A DNA stretch of 64,000 bases from Thalassospira sp. MCCC 1A01148 (GCF_001613795.1 NZ_LPVZ01000021.1:124001-188000); one strand, 5' to 3'. Counted from the stretch's first letter, positions 39,675 through 49,891 are shown. A program made the numbers and translations. Notes: a model not told the origin generated them from the sequence alone.

Positions 39675-41198
39675 TCACGCCTTCAGGATCATGCGCATGA
39701 TTGCTTCCTGGCTTGCGTCCTTTGCCGCAAGCTGCCCCTTGATCTCACCTTCGTTCATCACGTAGATGCGATCGCACATGCCCAGAAGCTCCGGCATTTC
39801 CGACGAGATCATGATGACCCCCTTACCGTCGGCAGCCAGTTGGTTGATAATCGTGTAAATTTCGTATTTCGCCCCGACATCAATACCGCGGGTCGGCTCA
39901 TCAAGAATGAGCACTTCAGGTGCAGCAAACAGCCATTTGGACAAAACGACTTTCTGCTGGTTGCCACCCGAGAGGTTCATGACCTTTTGCGCAACATTCG
40001 GGGTGCGAATGTTGATCTTGTTGCGATATTCCTCGGCAACGGATCGTTCTGCGCCGTCATTGAGAACACCGTTTTCCGAAACACCCGGCAAGTTCGCCAG
40101 CGTAATGTTGGTCGTGATACTTTCTTCAAGGATCAGCCCCATTTCCTTACGGTCTTCGGTAACGTAGGCAAGGCCCGATGCAATCGCCTTCTCGACGGTC
40201 GATACATCAACAGGCTTGCCATTGATCAGAACTTCGCCCGAAATATCGGTGCCATAGGATTGGCCAAAGATGCTCATGGCAAGCTCGGTTCGTCCGGCCC
40301 CCATCAGACCCGCGATCCCGACAACCTCGCCGGCAGCAACGTCGATATTGACATTGTCAACAACCTTGCGCTCGGGATGAAGCGGATGGGTTGCCGACCA
40401 ATTGCGGACCTCCATCAGCTTTTCGGTACCGATATTGGGCGTGCGGTCCGGATAGCGGTGCGCCATATCACGCCCGACCATATCCTTGACGATATCGTCT
40501 TCGGTAATATTGCCACCACGTGCATCAAGGGTCGAAATCGACTTGCCATCACGAATGATCGTGATGCGGTCTGCAACCCGGTTGATTTCGTTAAGCTTAT
40601 GCGAAATCAGGATCGAGGTAATGCCCTGCGCCTTGAATTCCAGCAAAAGGTCCAGCAACTTCTGACTGTCATTTTCCTGAAGACTTGCCGTTGGCTCGTC
40701 CAGAATCAGAAGCTTCACCTTTTTTGAAAGCGCCTTGGCAATTTCAACAAGCTGCTGTTTACCGACCCCGATATTGGTCACAAGCGTTGCCGGGTTCTCT
40801 TTCAAACCCACTTTTTTCAGCAATTCGCCCGTGCGCGCAAACGTCGCAGGCCAGTTCACAACGCCGTTTTCACTGATCTCGTTGCCCAGAAAGATATTTT
40901 CAGCAATCGACAGAAGCGGCACCAGGGCCAGCTCCTGATGGATGATGATAATCCCGCGATCTTCACTGTCGCGGATATCCTTGAATTCCTGCACCCCGCC
41001 GTCATAAAGGATGTCACCTTCATAGGTACCATGCGGATAGACCCCGCTCAGCACCTTCATCAGCGTGGATTTGCCGGCACCATTCTCGCCACAAAGCGCA
41101 TGAATTTCGCCGCGCTCGACTTTAATACTAACATCATCAAGTGCCTTCACACCCGGGAAAGTCTTGGTGATGTTCTTCATTTCCAGGATGGTATCCAT
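39675..41198 (-). CDS. gguA: Multiple sugar ABC transporter ATPase (MmsA/GguA-like)
   Basis: A 507-residue protein of two fused ATPase domains, typical of the ribose/xylose class. First domain: Walker [11 protein letters not shown] and Walker [13 protein letters not shown]. Second domain: degenerate P-loop region [11 protein letters not shown], signature [15 protein letters not shown], Walker [18 protein letters not shown] 41198 is used, since the ORF to 41336 adds residues unlike the family. The gene lies between the binding protein and permease genes. Confidence 0.9.
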   Translation of the reverse strand: MDTILEMKNITKTFPGVKALDDVSIKVERGEIHALCGENGAGKSTLMKVLSGVYPHGTYEGDILYDGGVQEFKDIRDSEDRGIIIIHQELALVPLLSIAENIFLGNEISENGVVNWPATFARTGELLKKVGLKENPATLVTNIGVGKQQLVEIAKALSKKVKLLILDEPTASLQENDSQKLLDLLLEFKAQGITSILISHKLNEINRVADRITIIRDGKSISTLDARGGNITEDDIVKDMVGRDMAHRYPDRTPNIGTEKLMEVRNWSATHPLHPERKVVDNVNIDVAAGEVVGIAGLMGAGRTELAMSIFGQSYGTDISGEVLINGKPVDVSTVEKAIASGLAYVTEDRKEMGLILEESITTNITLANLPGVSENGVLNDGAERSVAEEYRNKINIRTPNVAQKVMNLSGGNQQKVVLSKWLFAAPEVLILDEPTRGIDVGAKYEIYTIINQLAADGKGVIMISSEMPELLGMCDRIYVMNEGEIKGQLAAKDASQEAIMRMILKA

Positions 41199-41309
41199 CC
41201 GGTCCTCCCACTGCCATTGACACTGCAACGGCGCCTTAAGTCTGCTTTGGTCTTTGTTTTCCTGGAAACCAGTCGGGCTTGATCGCCCGATCACGTTTGA
41301 GAAAAGCGA

Positions 41310-41329
41310 CCCCGGCGTCTCCGCCGGGG
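41310..41329 (-). terminator. Intercistronic stem-loop after the binding-protein gene
   Basis: Stem CCCCGGCG / CGCCGGGG in the 149-bp gap between the sugar-binding protein and ATPase genes. Such hairpins commonly stabilise the upstream message, raising binding-protein levels; here it could also terminate part of the transcripts. No strong T run. Confidence 0.55.
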
Positions 41330-41347
41330 CCTTCAAAGTTCAAGTGC

Positions 41348-42427
41348 TTACTGCACTTCTTCTTTGGTGTAGTAGCCTGAACCAACAAGGATTTCTTCCC
41401 AGTTGGATTTATCAACCATGATCGGCTCAAGCAGGTAGGAAGGAACAACCTTCACACCGTTGTCGTAAGTGCTGGTGTCGTTGATGGTCGGCTTTTCGCC
41501 TGCAAGCACACTGTCCACCATCGAAACGGTCACGCGTGCAAGTTCACGGGTATCCTTGAAGATGGTGGAGTACTGCTCACCAGCCAAGATCGACTTAACC
41601 GACGGCAGTTCAGCATCCTGACCGGTAACGATCGGCATATCCATGTCGCCCGAACCGTAACCAACGCCCTTGAGCGAGGACAGGATACCAATCGACAGAC
41701 CGTCATACGGCGAAAGAACGCCATCGATTTCTTCGTCGGTGTAGTATGCCGAAAGAAGGTTATCCATACGTGCCTGAGCAACCGCACCATCCCAACGCAG
41801 CGTACCGACCTTGTCCATGCCCATCTGGCCGGATTTGATCACGATGGTTCCTTCGTCGATCAGCGGCTGCAGGATCGACATGGCACCGTTATAGAAGAAA
41901 TACGCGTTGTTATCGTCCGGCGAACCGCCGAACAGTTCGACGTTATAGGGCGGCTCACCCGATTCAATCAGACCATCAACAAGCGAAGATGCCTGCTGAA
42001 CGCCAACCTTGAAATTATCAAAGGTGGAATAATAATCGACATTCGGGCTTTCAACGATCAGGCGGTCATAGGCGAAGACCTTGATGCCCGCTGCTGCTGC
42101 GTTTTCCAGCGCATTCGAAAGCGTGGTACCGTCAATCGCCGCGATCACCAGGACATCCACGCCCTTAACGATCATGTTTTCGATTTGGGACAGCTGGTTG
42201 GGAATATCATCTTCTGCGTACTGAAGATCGGTTTTGTAGCCGGCAGCTTCAAACTGCTCGACCATGGAATTTCCGTCGGAAATCCAACGTGCCGAAGATT
42301 TGGTGGGCATTGCGATCCCGACATAGCCTTTTTCATCGGCATGGGCGTAACCGCCGGAAATCATCGGGCTCATCATTGCGGCCGCGCCAAAGGCGACCCC
42401 TGCCATTACGGCACCGAGACGTTTCAT
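41348..42427 (-). CDS. chvE: ChvE-like periplasmic multiple-sugar-binding protein
   Basis: A 359-residue periplasmic binding protein from ATG 42427. A signal peptide ([16 protein letters not shown]) precedes the peripla_BP_4 fold: [62 protein letters not shown] is shortened here to [15 protein letters not shown], and [14 protein letters not shown]. This pattern is that of ChvE, which binds several aldoses and also feeds VirA in Agrobacterium. First gene of the ABC operon, divergent from a LysR gene. Confidence 0.87.
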   Translation of the reverse strand: MKRLGAVMAGVAFGAAAMMSPMISGGYAHADEKGYVGIAMPTKSSARWISDGNSMVEQFEAAGYKTDLQYAEDDIPNQLSQIENMIVKGVDVLVIAAIDGTTLSNALENAAAAGIKVFAYDRLIVESPNVDYYSTFDNFKVGVQQASSLVDGLIESGEPPYNVELFGGSPDDNNAYFFYNGAMSILQPLIDEGTIVIKSGQMGMDKVGTLRWDGAVAQARMDNLLSAYYTDEEIDGVLSPYDGLSIGILSSLKGVGYGSGDMDMPIVTGQDAELPSVKSILAGEQYSTIFKDTRELARVTVSMVDSVLAGEKPTINDTSTYDNGVKVVPSYLLEPIMVDKSNWEEILVGSGYYTKEEVQ

Positions 42428-42613
42428 AGCTATCCTCCCTAAAAGACACGGCATACCAGCCATTTTTGTCTTAGCCCGACTTTCACAGGCGTGCTTGGCC
42501 CGCATACGTCGTGTCTTTGTTTTCGATTGATACAGCATCCTATTTCCCAAAGGACACGGCGCCATTATTCAGACGCCCTACATAACAATCAAATAAACAT
42601 TTTCGAAACTTGC

Positions 42614-42629
42614 ATATCAAAAACGATAT
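42614..42629. promoter_or_regulatory. Inverted repeat, possible LysR operator
   Basis: ATATC-N6-GATAT lies 30 bp before the LysR start in the 232-bp gap between the divergent regulator and ChvE-type genes, where an autoregulatory LysR site is expected. Binding is inferred. Confidence 0.35.
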
Positions 42630-42659
42630 ATTAAAATCCCCACCGCAGGAGGAATACAT

Positions 42660-43646
42660 ATGGCAAAAACGTCAACCCAACAGCCGCTCAGCTCGGCAAA
42701 ATCGCTGCTTTTCCGGTCGGGAAACCTTTTTCAGCGCGGACTTAAGCTCAGTCACCTTCGCATGATTGTCGCGATGGAAGAAACTGGTCAGATCAGTCTG
42801 GCGGCGGACATGCTCAAGACATCCCAACCCGCTGCCTCTAGACTATTGTCTGAGATGGAAAGCATCCTTGAGGCCAGACTATGCGTGCGCAGCCCGCGTG
42901 GTATCGAGATGACCAATGCCGGACGCGCCCTGGCGCGACGTGCACGCAGCATGCTGATTGAAATCCGCGAGGCCGAACGCGAAATCGAGGACATCAAACA
43001 TGGGGGCGGTACCGTCTTTATCGGTGCGGTGACCGCAGCCGCAGTTGAATTGGTGGTTCCCGCAATCCGAAGCGTCCAGGCTGTCAACTCGCTGCTTGAG
43101 GCCCATGTCGGGGTCGGGCCATCTCACTTGCTGATCAAGGATTTGCTGGCTGGTGACCATGACTTCGTCATTGGCCGTGTGCCCGAAGACATGGACCCGC
43201 GCCTTTTTAACATCCGCGAAATCAGAAGCGAGAAAATCCGCCTCATGGTGCGTACGGGGCACCCGCTGCTTGAAAGCAACAAACCGATCACCCTTGCACG
43301 ACTTGCACAATTCGACTGGATTTTGCCGCCGCCGGGCAACCTGATGCGTCGTACGATTGAAGATGTCTTTATTTCGCGTCACCTTCCCCTGCCCCATTCC
43401 AGCCTCAACTCGGCATCACTTCTTGTGACCCTTGCGACGTTGTCTGATACCAACTCGATTGCCCCGATGGCCGAAGAAGTCACAACCCTTCTGACCAGTG
43501 GCGGGCTGATCACGGAATTGCCATTCGATGGCGCGATTGAAATTAAACCCTATAGCCTGATTACTGCCCGTGGGCATCGGCTTTCGCCATCGGCACAGTT
43601 GGTGTCGGACCATATTCTTTCACGTATTGAAAAACCCCATGGTTAG
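42660..43646 (+). CDS. gbpR: LysR family regulator, GbpR-like
   Basis: A 328-residue LysR regulator. The HTH lies at about residues 26-90 (LSHLRMIVAMEETGQISLAADMLKTSQPAASRLL) is cited here as ISLAADMLKTSQPAASRLL, and the ligand-binding domain follows from about 110. It is divergent from the ChvE-GguAB-like operon, as is GbpR, which controls chvE in Agrobacterium in response to sugars. GGAGG precedes the ATG. The name is by analogy; the effector is unknown. Confidence 0.8.
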   Translation: MAKTSTQQPLSSAKSLLFRSGNLFQRGLKLSHLRMIVAMEETGQISLAADMLKTSQPAASRLLSEMESILEARLCVRSPRGIEMTNAGRALARRARSMLIEIREAEREIEDIKHGGGTVFIGAVTAAAVELVVPAIRSVQAVNSLLEAHVGVGPSHLLIKDLLAGDHDFVIGRVPEDMDPRLFNIREIRSEKIRLMVRTGHPLLESNKPITLARLAQFDWILPPPGNLMRRTIEDVFISRHLPLPHSSLNSASLLVTLATLSDTNSIAPMAEEVTTLLTSGGLITELPFDGAIEIKPYSLITARGHRLSPSAQLVSDHILSRIEKPHG

Positions 43647-43729
43647 GCAAAGGTTTGCACTGTGCGCCGGACCAAAACTCACATAAGCTTCTGAAGCAGA
43701 ACAAAGTATAGTGTCGTCGAGATCCAAGC

Positions 43730-44776
43730 ATGCCCAAACTGGTTCGATATTTCACCGCCCTGCTGGGCGCATTGTCGCCCTTGTTCTCGGCCACGGCCAG
43801 TGCCGATGAAACCCAATACAGCGCAGACACCACAGCCGACTTCGCGGTCATGGATCTGCGCGGAACAACCGCATGGGCGATCAACCATTTTCAGTGGCTC
43901 GAACCAGACGCAGAGGCACTTGAAACACTGATCGGCGCCACAGGGAAAGGCCCCATGCGGCTTGATCTTGTGATGGACAATATCGTGCCGCCCTATTGCG
44001 AACTGCGTCCTGATCCGGAAATTTGCGATGATCCGGGCGGGCCGGTGAACTGGATGGAAGATGTTCCACAAACCATCTGCATGGACATCCCACCTACCAC
44101 CAGAACCCGCCACAAGGATATACCGGGCAATATCGATCTGTTGTGCTTGCAACCGCAAAGCAACCTTTTGTTCCCCGGCAACTGGACAGAGGGCACCAAC
44201 TGGCCGCAGATCCATCTCAATCAAACTGTGACACCAGGCGAAATCCGCTATGAGGGCAGCACGGTGATCATTGACCTGACGATCATTGATGCCATTGCCA
44301 CCAACCTCGCCAACCTGTCAGAACAGGGTTACGGCGCAGCGGTTATCGGTATGTCAGACAGCGACCTTCGTGACGTCCTTGGCCCAAAACTTGATGTCTT
44401 TCGCGCCGGAGACGATGACAGCTGCACCTATTTGCAACGCGATCTTGATCCGCATGGATTGGGCTATATGGTTCTTGATGGCGAACTTGCGCGGGTATCG
44501 ATCTATGGTGACGAACTTGATGTTGCGACCAGCCTTGTGCGAACCGTGAATGGTCTTTCGATCGGATCCCGCAAGGAAAACGTTCTTGACGCATTTCCCA
44601 ATCAAACCCTGATCGAGGAAGAACACGAATATCTTGGCCCCGATGGCCTGTATTTGACCTGGTGGCAAGACGACGCGCAGACGCGCGGCATCCGGTTTGA
44701 AATTGACGAAACCGGCAGCGTCATTGCCATCCATGCCGGAAACAGCGCGATCACCCTGATCGAAGGCTGCCCCTGA
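43730..44776 (+). CDS. Exported protein of unknown function
   Basis: A 348-residue protein with a signal peptide (FTALLGALSPLFSATASA). The mature part has several cysteines (YCELRPDPEICDD, TICMDIPP, LLCLQPQ) that may form disulfides. The second half (MSDSDLRDVLGPKLDVF, VNGLSIGSRKENVLDAFPN, GIRFEIDETGSVIAIHAG) looks like repeated small alpha/beta units of the kind that bind or sense, but I do not recognise a named family. Confidence 0.65.
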   Translation: MPKLVRYFTALLGALSPLFSATASADETQYSADTTADFAVMDLRGTTAWAINHFQWLEPDAEALETLIGATGKGPMRLDLVMDNIVPPYCELRPDPEICDDPGGPVNWMEDVPQTICMDIPPTTRTRHKDIPGNIDLLCLQPQSNLLFPGNWTEGTNWPQIHLNQTVTPGEIRYEGSTVIIDLTIIDAIATNLANLSEQGYGAAVIGMSDSDLRDVLGPKLDVFRAGDDDSCTYLQRDLDPHGLGYMVLDGELARVSIYGDELDVATSLVRTVNGLSIGSRKENVLDAFPNQTLIEEEHEYLGPDGLYLTWWQDDAQTRGIRFEIDETGSVIAIHAGNSAITLIEGCP

Positions 44777-44945
44777 TTCTTCGACCTGATCTTCTTGGTC
44801 GTTGACTTCACGTCACAAGCCGCTAAAAAGCCGGTCCTGCGCAGATCGTACCGATCTTGCCGCTACCCAAAACCAACAACAATATTGCCATCCCCTTGCC
44901 GCAAAGCCCGACCAGAACGGCGTGCTTGCGGAGACACGAACACGA

Positions 44946-45500
44946 ATGCAAACACCTATAACGTCCAACCTTGTTGTCATTACCGGGGGTCCCGGTGTTG
45001 GCAAAACCACCTTGATTAGTCATCTGAATGACCGGGGCTTTGACACCAGCCCCGAGGTCGCGCGCGCCATCATCGAAGAACAGATGGAACGTGGCGGCAC
45101 CGCCCTGCCGTGGTCTGACAATGATGCCTATGCCGGTCTGATGTATCGCCGGTCCATCCGCGCGTGGCAGGACGACATTCAAAACCACCCGCGCACGGTT
45201 TTCTGTGATCGTGGCTTGCCCGATACATTGGCCCATCGAAGACTAAGCGGCCTTCCCGAAAACCCCGACCTGATCCGCGCGATCAAGACCTATCGCTATC
45301 ACAAACTCGCCTTTGTCCTGCCGCCATGGTCGGAAATTTACAAAACCGATGCGGCGCGAACACAAAGCTTCTCTGAAGCCGTCAGAACATATGTCGTGCT
45401 GTGCCGGACCTATCATGAATGCGGCTATGAACTGGTCGAAATTCGCAAAGGCCCGGTTGAACAGCGCGCCGCCCAGATCCTTGCCCGCCTGAAACTATAA
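44946..45500 (+). CDS. AAA family ATPase/kinase-like protein (AAA_28 type)
   Basis: A 184-residue P-loop protein from ATG 44946. Walker A is GGPGVGKTTL near the N-terminus; EVARAIIEEQMERGG and TVFCDRGLPDTLAHRR fit the small AAA_28/NadR-like NTPase or kinase group, and the lid region PPWSEIYKTDAARTQSF is typical of it. The substrate is unknown. It is followed after 15 bp by the nuclease gene. Confidence 0.75.
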   Translation: MQTPITSNLVVITGGPGVGKTTLISHLNDRGFDTSPEVARAIIEEQMERGGTALPWSDNDAYAGLMYRRSIRAWQDDIQNHPRTVFCDRGLPDTLAHRRLSGLPENPDLIRAIKTYRYHKLAFVLPPWSEIYKTDAARTQSFSEAVRTYVVLCRTYHECGYELVEIRKGPVEQRAAQILARLKL

Positions 45501-45515
45501 GAAACACACCACGCC

Positions 45516-45989
45516 ATGACGCCCACCCATTCGACATCCCCACGCACCAAATATGCCATCATGGCATGCACAGCCGCTGTTGCGTTATTTGCCAACCTTG
45601 CGGCCGATGCTGCCTGCTATGACTGGCCGCTGCGCGATTATCGCGGCAATTACGCCTATGACGGCGACACCATCTATGTCGCTATTCCGGGACTGCCCGA
45701 AGAAATCGCCAATATGTCGGTGCGCGTGCGCGGGGTCGATACGCCTGAAATGCGCGGCAAATGCGAAAGCGAAAAGCAACTGGCCCAAAAGGCCCGCGAC
45801 TACGCCCGCAACCGACTGAAAGCCGCAACAAGCGTGCAATTCTGCGAACCCGAATGGGGCCGCTATGGCGGGCGTGTGGTCGCGTCTGTGCGCATTGATG
45901 GCAGCCCGCTTGATCTTGAGCTGATCGCAAACGGCCTTGCCCGGCCCTATGACGGCAAAACCAAACGTCAGCCCTGGTGTCAGGGCTAA
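45516..45989 (+). CDS. Exported thermonuclease (SNase) family nuclease
   Basis: A 157-residue protein with an N-terminal hydrophobic signal (ACTAAVALFANLAADAA) and a staphylococcal-nuclease-like OB fold: YDGDTIYVAIPG, VRVRGVDTPEMRG (catalytic Arg and Asp region), CEPEWGRYGGRVVASVRIDG, GLARPYDG. Probably degrades nucleic acids in the periplasm or outside. Extra cysteines in ACYDW and PWCQG may form a disulfide. Confidence 0.82.
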   Translation: MTPTHSTSPRTKYAIMACTAAVALFANLAADAACYDWPLRDYRGNYAYDGDTIYVAIPGLPEEIANMSVRVRGVDTPEMRGKCESEKQLAQKARDYARNRLKAATSVQFCEPEWGRYGGRVVASVRIDGSPLDLELIANGLARPYDGKTKRQPWCQG

Positions 45990-46117
45990 CGTCAGGGCTG
46001 ATCGCGATGGCCATTAATCTCACTTCGCTGTGAAGTCACTGGACAACGGCAATATTCCAACCATCTTTGGAAACAGGAAATTGCAGGACCAAAGATCAAA
46101 AAACGAAGTGACGAAAT

Positions 46118-46558
46118 ATGAGCAAGTATCACAAAGATCCCGATGCCATCCGCGACCTGTCGCCCGAACAATATCATGTGACCCAGGAAAGCGGCACCGA
46201 ACCGCCGTTTCGCAATGATTTCTGGGATCATAAGGAAGACGGGCTTTATGTTGATATCGTCTCGGGCGAGCCACTTTTCACCTCGCGCGACAAGTTCGAT
46301 AGTGGCTGTGGCTGGCCAAGCTTTGTAAAGCCTGTCGAAACCGACCATATCGTCGCCAAGGAAGACAACACGCTTGGCATGCGCCGGATCGAGGTTCGGT
46401 CCAAACACGGTGACAGCCATCTCGGCCATGTCTTCCCCGACGGCCCGCAGGACCGTGGCGGATTGCGCTATTGCATCAATTCCGCATCCCTTCGCTTCAT
46501 CCCGATTGAGGATTTAGAGGCAGAGGGTTATGGCGACTATCGCCAGCTGTTTGAATAA
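46118..46558 (+). CDS. msrB: Peptide-methionine (R)-S-oxide reductase MsrB
   Basis: A 146-residue repair enzyme that reduces methionine-R-sulfoxide. [24 protein letters not shown] and [13 protein letters not shown] are diagnostic; the Cys in RYCIN is catalytic. The zinc-binding CxxC pairs seen in many MsrB proteins are absent ([13 protein letters not shown] at the first site), so this is a zinc-free type. A terminator follows. Confidence 0.94.
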   Translation: MSKYHKDPDAIRDLSPEQYHVTQESGTEPPFRNDFWDHKEDGLYVDIVSGEPLFTSRDKFDSGCGWPSFVKPVETDHIVAKEDNTLGMRRIEVRSKHGDSHLGHVFPDGPQDRGGLRYCINSASLRFIPIEDLEAEGYGDYRQLFE

Positions 46559-46566
46559 TCAGACAA

Positions 46567-46596
46567 AAAAAGACCGGCACGAGGCCGGTCTTTTTA
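46567..46596. terminator. Bidirectional terminator
   Basis: 8-bp GC-rich stem AGACCGGC / GCCGGTCT with A and T runs on both sides, between convergent msrB and the HAD gene. Confidence 0.85.
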
Positions 46597-46634
46597 TTTG
46601 TGTGATGATTAGAACTCATAATCAAAACTTACTG

Positions 46635-47108
46635 TCAAAATTCACCCGGCGCACACTGCAAACAGGTCAGGCCCATATCGCGCCATTTATCAACGACCCG
46701 CCTGCGATCATCGACAACCAGCCACGGGTTAAACCCATCTTCTATGATCCTGGCCAGAAGGTCTTCCTTGACCTCTTCATCGGTGCGGTGATCGGCATCT
46801 TCGGGACGCAGATACATGCCATCAAACGGGATATCATGCGCACGCAGCCACGCTTCTGACCGGTGCTGCCATCCAGCCGGGCGGCCTGAACAGATCAGAA
46901 TTGCATGGCCGGATGCATGCAGGATGCGCAACAGTTTTTCGATATTTTCAATTGGTTTGGCGTGGTCCATGGCGTCAAAGAACGCATCCCACTGTTTTTC
47001 CGCACCATGAACCAGATGCCCCAAAGCATCGGCATCAAAATGCGCCAGCGTGCCATCCATATCAAACACGACTGCATCACGCGCATCACGGGCTTTGGGT
47101 TCAGTCAC
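46635..47108 (-). CDS. HAD phosphatase, polynucleotide/nucleotide phosphatase-like
   Basis: A 157-residue HAD protein without a large cap. Motif I is VVFDMDGTLAHFD, motif II LICSGRPAG, then PWLVVDDRRRVVDKWRDMG with the acidic motif IV. Resembles the PNKP 3'-phosphatase or PseT-type small HADs. It is last of the six-gene operon that starts with the ABC importer at 52592 and overlaps the histidine phosphatase gene by 4 bp, suggesting a role in dephosphorylating an imported phosphate ester. Confidence 0.75.
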   Translation of the reverse strand: MTEPKARDARDAVVFDMDGTLAHFDADALGHLVHGAEKQWDAFFDAMDHAKPIENIEKLLRILHASGHAILICSGRPAGWQHRSEAWLRAHDIPFDGMYLRPEDADHRTDEEVKEDLLARIIEDGFNPWLVVDDRRRVVDKWRDMGLTCLQCAPGEF

Positions 47109-47695
47109 GCAGAAATCTCCTTGATCAGGTTTTCGGTCAAATTTTCATAGCCCCAACCATCCTTGTTCGGGCGGAACAGGATCGGGGTCGCATTGGGCAC
47201 ACGCGGGCCATCGGCCTCGAACCCGGTCATGTAAAGAATGCAGCGCGCTACACCGGAATGGGCAACAATGACGGTCAGGTTATCGCTGACCTCTGCCAGG
47301 GCCTGTTGCATGGCAAAGGACACGCGCTGACACATGGCATCAAACCCTTCGCCATTGGGCGGGGTGTCAAAGCGCGGGCACAGTTCACCAATCGGGCAGC
47401 CTTCCAGATCGCCCCAATGACGTTCGCGCAACCCATCAAGGACCCGGGCGTCATACCCCGGCAGCACAAGATTGGCCGTCGTGCGAGCCCGATCCTGCGG
47501 GCTGACATAAACCGCATGCCATTTCGCCATCGCCATTAATGGTGCAATCGCCAACGCTTGTGCGCGCCCGGTTTCATTCAGCGGCGGTTCGTTTGACCCG
47601 GCAATGATACCCGCCCGGTTGGCATCGGTTTCCCCGTGCCGGATGAAGACAAACGGCAGCTTGGGAAAATCGAACTTTTCAGCGGCATAGATCAT
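47105..47695 (-). CDS. Histidine phosphatase family protein
   Basis: A 196-residue phosphoglycerate-mutase-like phosphatase. The phosphohistidine motif is FIRHGETDANRAG, the second active-site His is in VIVAHSGVAR, and RERHWGDLEG is typical. Substrate unknown. Part of the importer operon: 25 bp after the MBL-fold gene, 4-bp overlap with the HAD gene. Confidence 0.85.
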   Translation of the reverse strand: MIYAAEKFDFPKLPFVFIRHGETDANRAGIIAGSNEPPLNETGRAQALAIAPLMAMAKWHAVYVSPQDRARTTANLVLPGYDARVLDGLRERHWGDLEGCPIGELCPRFDTPPNGEGFDAMCQRVSFAMQQALAEVSDNLTVIVAHSGVARCILYMTGFEADGPRVPNATPILFRPNKDGWGYENLTENLIKEISA

Positions 47696-47720
47696 GACCG
47701 GGCATTACCTTTGTTGTGCA

Positions 47721-48809
47721 TTACAAATAGAACCGATCTGCAAGCTGTAGCCGCCCGTCAAACCCGTCGACAAGTCCAAAGTCCTCTGGACGGCTGGTGA
47801 ATAGCGGGACGACCTGCATGGCATGGCATTGATTGGCAAGGTCAATCACATGGCTTGCCAGCGGATGCACGTTCCAGCGCCGGAAATAAGCATGACCCTT
47901 TTCCACCATCTTGCGCGCCTCGATCGGCATGAAACCGGTAAAGATCACATGCGCGCTTGACCCCATCCGCCCCGCATCCTGCCACTGATCAATCAACTCA
48001 CGCGCCTTGCCAAAGGTCGCGCATGGTGCATGACACAAAAGCAACCGTGCATCCGGATTGAAGTGCTTGGCCTTGTCCTTGAGACTGCGCAACTGACGGA
48101 TCGCATCACTTGCAACGTAGTCCGATCCATGAGCATCAAGCACCTGCTTGACCTGCCCATAGCAGCGATCATCCATCGACCAGTCGGCCAGCCCGTGGCG
48201 CTCGAACAACAACGCCATTTCCGCCGCCCGGCCACTGGGTGGCACGGGAAACAGGATCTGCCCGTCCAGCTTGGTCATGGTGGTCAAAAGACTATCAATA
48301 CGGACCTGCTGGGTCAGCTGTTCCATGCCATAGGATGCATCAAGCAGGACTGTTGCGGCATCAGGCGGCGCGTCATACAGGAAATAATCAGATTCCTGAC
48401 AGAAATCGCCGGAATACAGCACTCCGCCACCCAGTTCGAAATGCAGCCACACCCCGCCAAACGAATGGCCGGTGCGTCCGGTGGTGACGGTCACACCATC
48501 CACCTGAATTTCCCCGACGGGTGGCAAAGGAACAACATTCGCCCCCTTGGGAAGCGATCGCGCGGTGACTTCGGTGCAATAGATCGGCAAACCGGCATCA
48601 ACGATTTCGCCCGCCGCCCCGATATGATCGATATGATCGTGTGTAATGAAAACGGCGTTAACTTTATTGAGCCACGCCGGATCAAATCCCTGATCACTTT
48701 CGGGACCCACCCCGCAATCAAGCAGCCAGCGCCGGTTAAAGAATTCAAGTCGCAAACAGGCCGGGCCTTTTTCGCCAAGACCGGAAAGAACACGCATGCG
48801 GGCTGACAT
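47721..48809 (-). CDS. Metallo-beta-lactamase-fold hydrolase
   Basis: A 362-residue MBL-fold enzyme with the metal motif FITHDHIDHIG near residue 55, further ligand regions in GRTGHSFGGVWLHFELGGG and a possible beta-CASP-like C-terminal half (VIFTGFMPIEARKMVEKG, NVHPLASHVIDLANQCHA). That architecture is usual in phosphodiesterases or nucleases of the CPSF/RNase J type, but here the cassette suggests a small phosphodiester. The ATG overlaps the ATPase stop by 1 bp. Confidence 0.75.
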   Translation of the reverse strand: MSARMRVLSGLGEKGPACLRLEFFNRRWLLDCGVGPESDQGFDPAWLNKVNAVFITHDHIDHIGAAGEIVDAGLPIYCTEVTARSLPKGANVVPLPPVGEIQVDGVTVTTGRTGHSFGGVWLHFELGGGVLYSGDFCQESDYFLYDAPPDAATVLLDASYGMEQLTQQVRIDSLLTTMTKLDGQILFPVPPSGRAAEMALLFERHGLADWSMDDRCYGQVKQVLDAHGSDYVASDAIRQLRSLKDKAKHFNPDARLLLCHAPCATFGKARELIDQWQDAGRMGSSAHVIFTGFMPIEARKMVEKGHAYFRRWNVHPLASHVIDLANQCHAMQVVPLFTSRPEDFGLVDGFDGRLQLADRFYL

Positions 48810-49891
48810 CAGGCGGCCTCACCCGACATGCGATCAAACACCCAGCCGTCTTTGACCTGAAGGCCGACTTGCTCGCCAATGCGGGCCCGGCGGTTGGCAT
48901 AGACCGGCAATGTCTGATCATCGCCAATCCGAACCGACAGGCGGAACCGCCCGCCGAGATAGACGCAATCATCGACCTGTCCGCGCAACGGCGCTTCATC
49001 CGTGACCCAGACATCCTCGGGCCGCAGACACAAACCGGCATTGGCCGCCGCAATGCCATCGGCCAGTTTCGGGCAGATGCGCGCGGTAATGTTGCTTTCG
49101 CCCAGCTGGACCGAACAGGTGCCATCACCACCAACAGAAACATCGCGCACCGGCAATACCGCCCCTGCGCCGACAAAGCCCGCGACCATCAGATCGGCCG
49201 GTTCGCGATAAAGCGTTTCGGGCGCTGCCATCTGGCGAATATGGCCCTTGTCCATCACCGCAATCCGGTCGGCCATCGCCATGGCTTCGGACTGGTCATG
49301 GGTGACGTAAATCATCGTCGCCCCGGTGCGGCGATGGAAATCAAGAAACGCCTGCTGCATGGTTTCACGCAGGTGTACATCAAGGTTCGCCAGCGGCTCA
49401 TCAAGCAACACCGCCCGCGGTTCCATGACAAGGCACCTTGCCAGTGCCACGCGCTGACGCTGCCCGCCTGATAGTTCCGACGGACTGCGATTGGCATACG
49501 GGCCAAGGGCGACGATATCGAGTGCCTCGGCAATCTTGCGATCCTGATCGGTCCGGCTGAGCCCGCGCACCTCAAGCGGATAGCCAACATTGCGCGCGAC
49601 TGTCATATGCGGCCACAGGGCATAGGATTGAAACACGATGCCAAGATTACGGTCCTCGGGACTGATCATGACGTTGTTTTCAGGACTCGCCATGATCTGA
49701 CCACCCAATGAAATCTGGCCGTGATCGGGTTCCTCGAACCCGGCAAGCAACCTTAATAGCGTCGTCTTGCCGCAGCCGGACGGGCCCAGCAGAGCCACGA
49801 ATTCACCATCGGCAATATCAAGCGAGACCTGATTGACCGCCCGATAATCGCCAAAGCATTTGGTAATGCGCGAAAGATTTATGTCTGCCAC
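48809..49891 (-). CDS. ABC importer ATPase (Fe/AEP/sugar-phosphate class)
   Basis: A 360-residue ATPase with a C-terminal TOBE-like regulatory domain. Walker A GPSGCGKTTLL, signature LSGGQRQRVALARCL, Walker B VLLDEPLANLD, switch in YVTHDQSEAM. Belongs to the group that energises FbpABC/PhnSTU/AfuABC-type importers. Overlaps the fused permease by 13 bp and the MBL gene by 1 bp. Confidence 0.88.
   Translation of the reverse strand: MADINLSRITKCFGDYRAVNQVSLDIADGEFVALLGPSGCGKTTLLRLLAGFEEPDHGQISLGGQIMASPENNVMISPEDRNLGIVFQSYALWPHMTVARNVGYPLEVRGLSRTDQDRKIAEALDIVALGPYANRSPSELSGGQRQRVALARCLVMEPRAVLLDEPLANLDVHLRETMQQAFLDFHRRTGATMIYVTHDQSEAMAMADRIAVMDKGHIRQMAAPETLYREPADLMVAGFVGAGAVLPVRDVSVGGDGTCSVQLGESNITARICPKLADGIAAANAGLCLRPEDVWVTDEAPLRGQVDDCVYLGGRFRLSVRIGDDQTLPVYANRRARIGEQVGLQVKDGWVFDRMSGEAA

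Noticed and set aside
47721..48809. RNase J or CPSF-type RNA nuclease identity for the MBL-fold gene
   Set aside because: The operon with importer and phosphatases argues for a small-molecule substrate; RNA activity is possible but unsupported.
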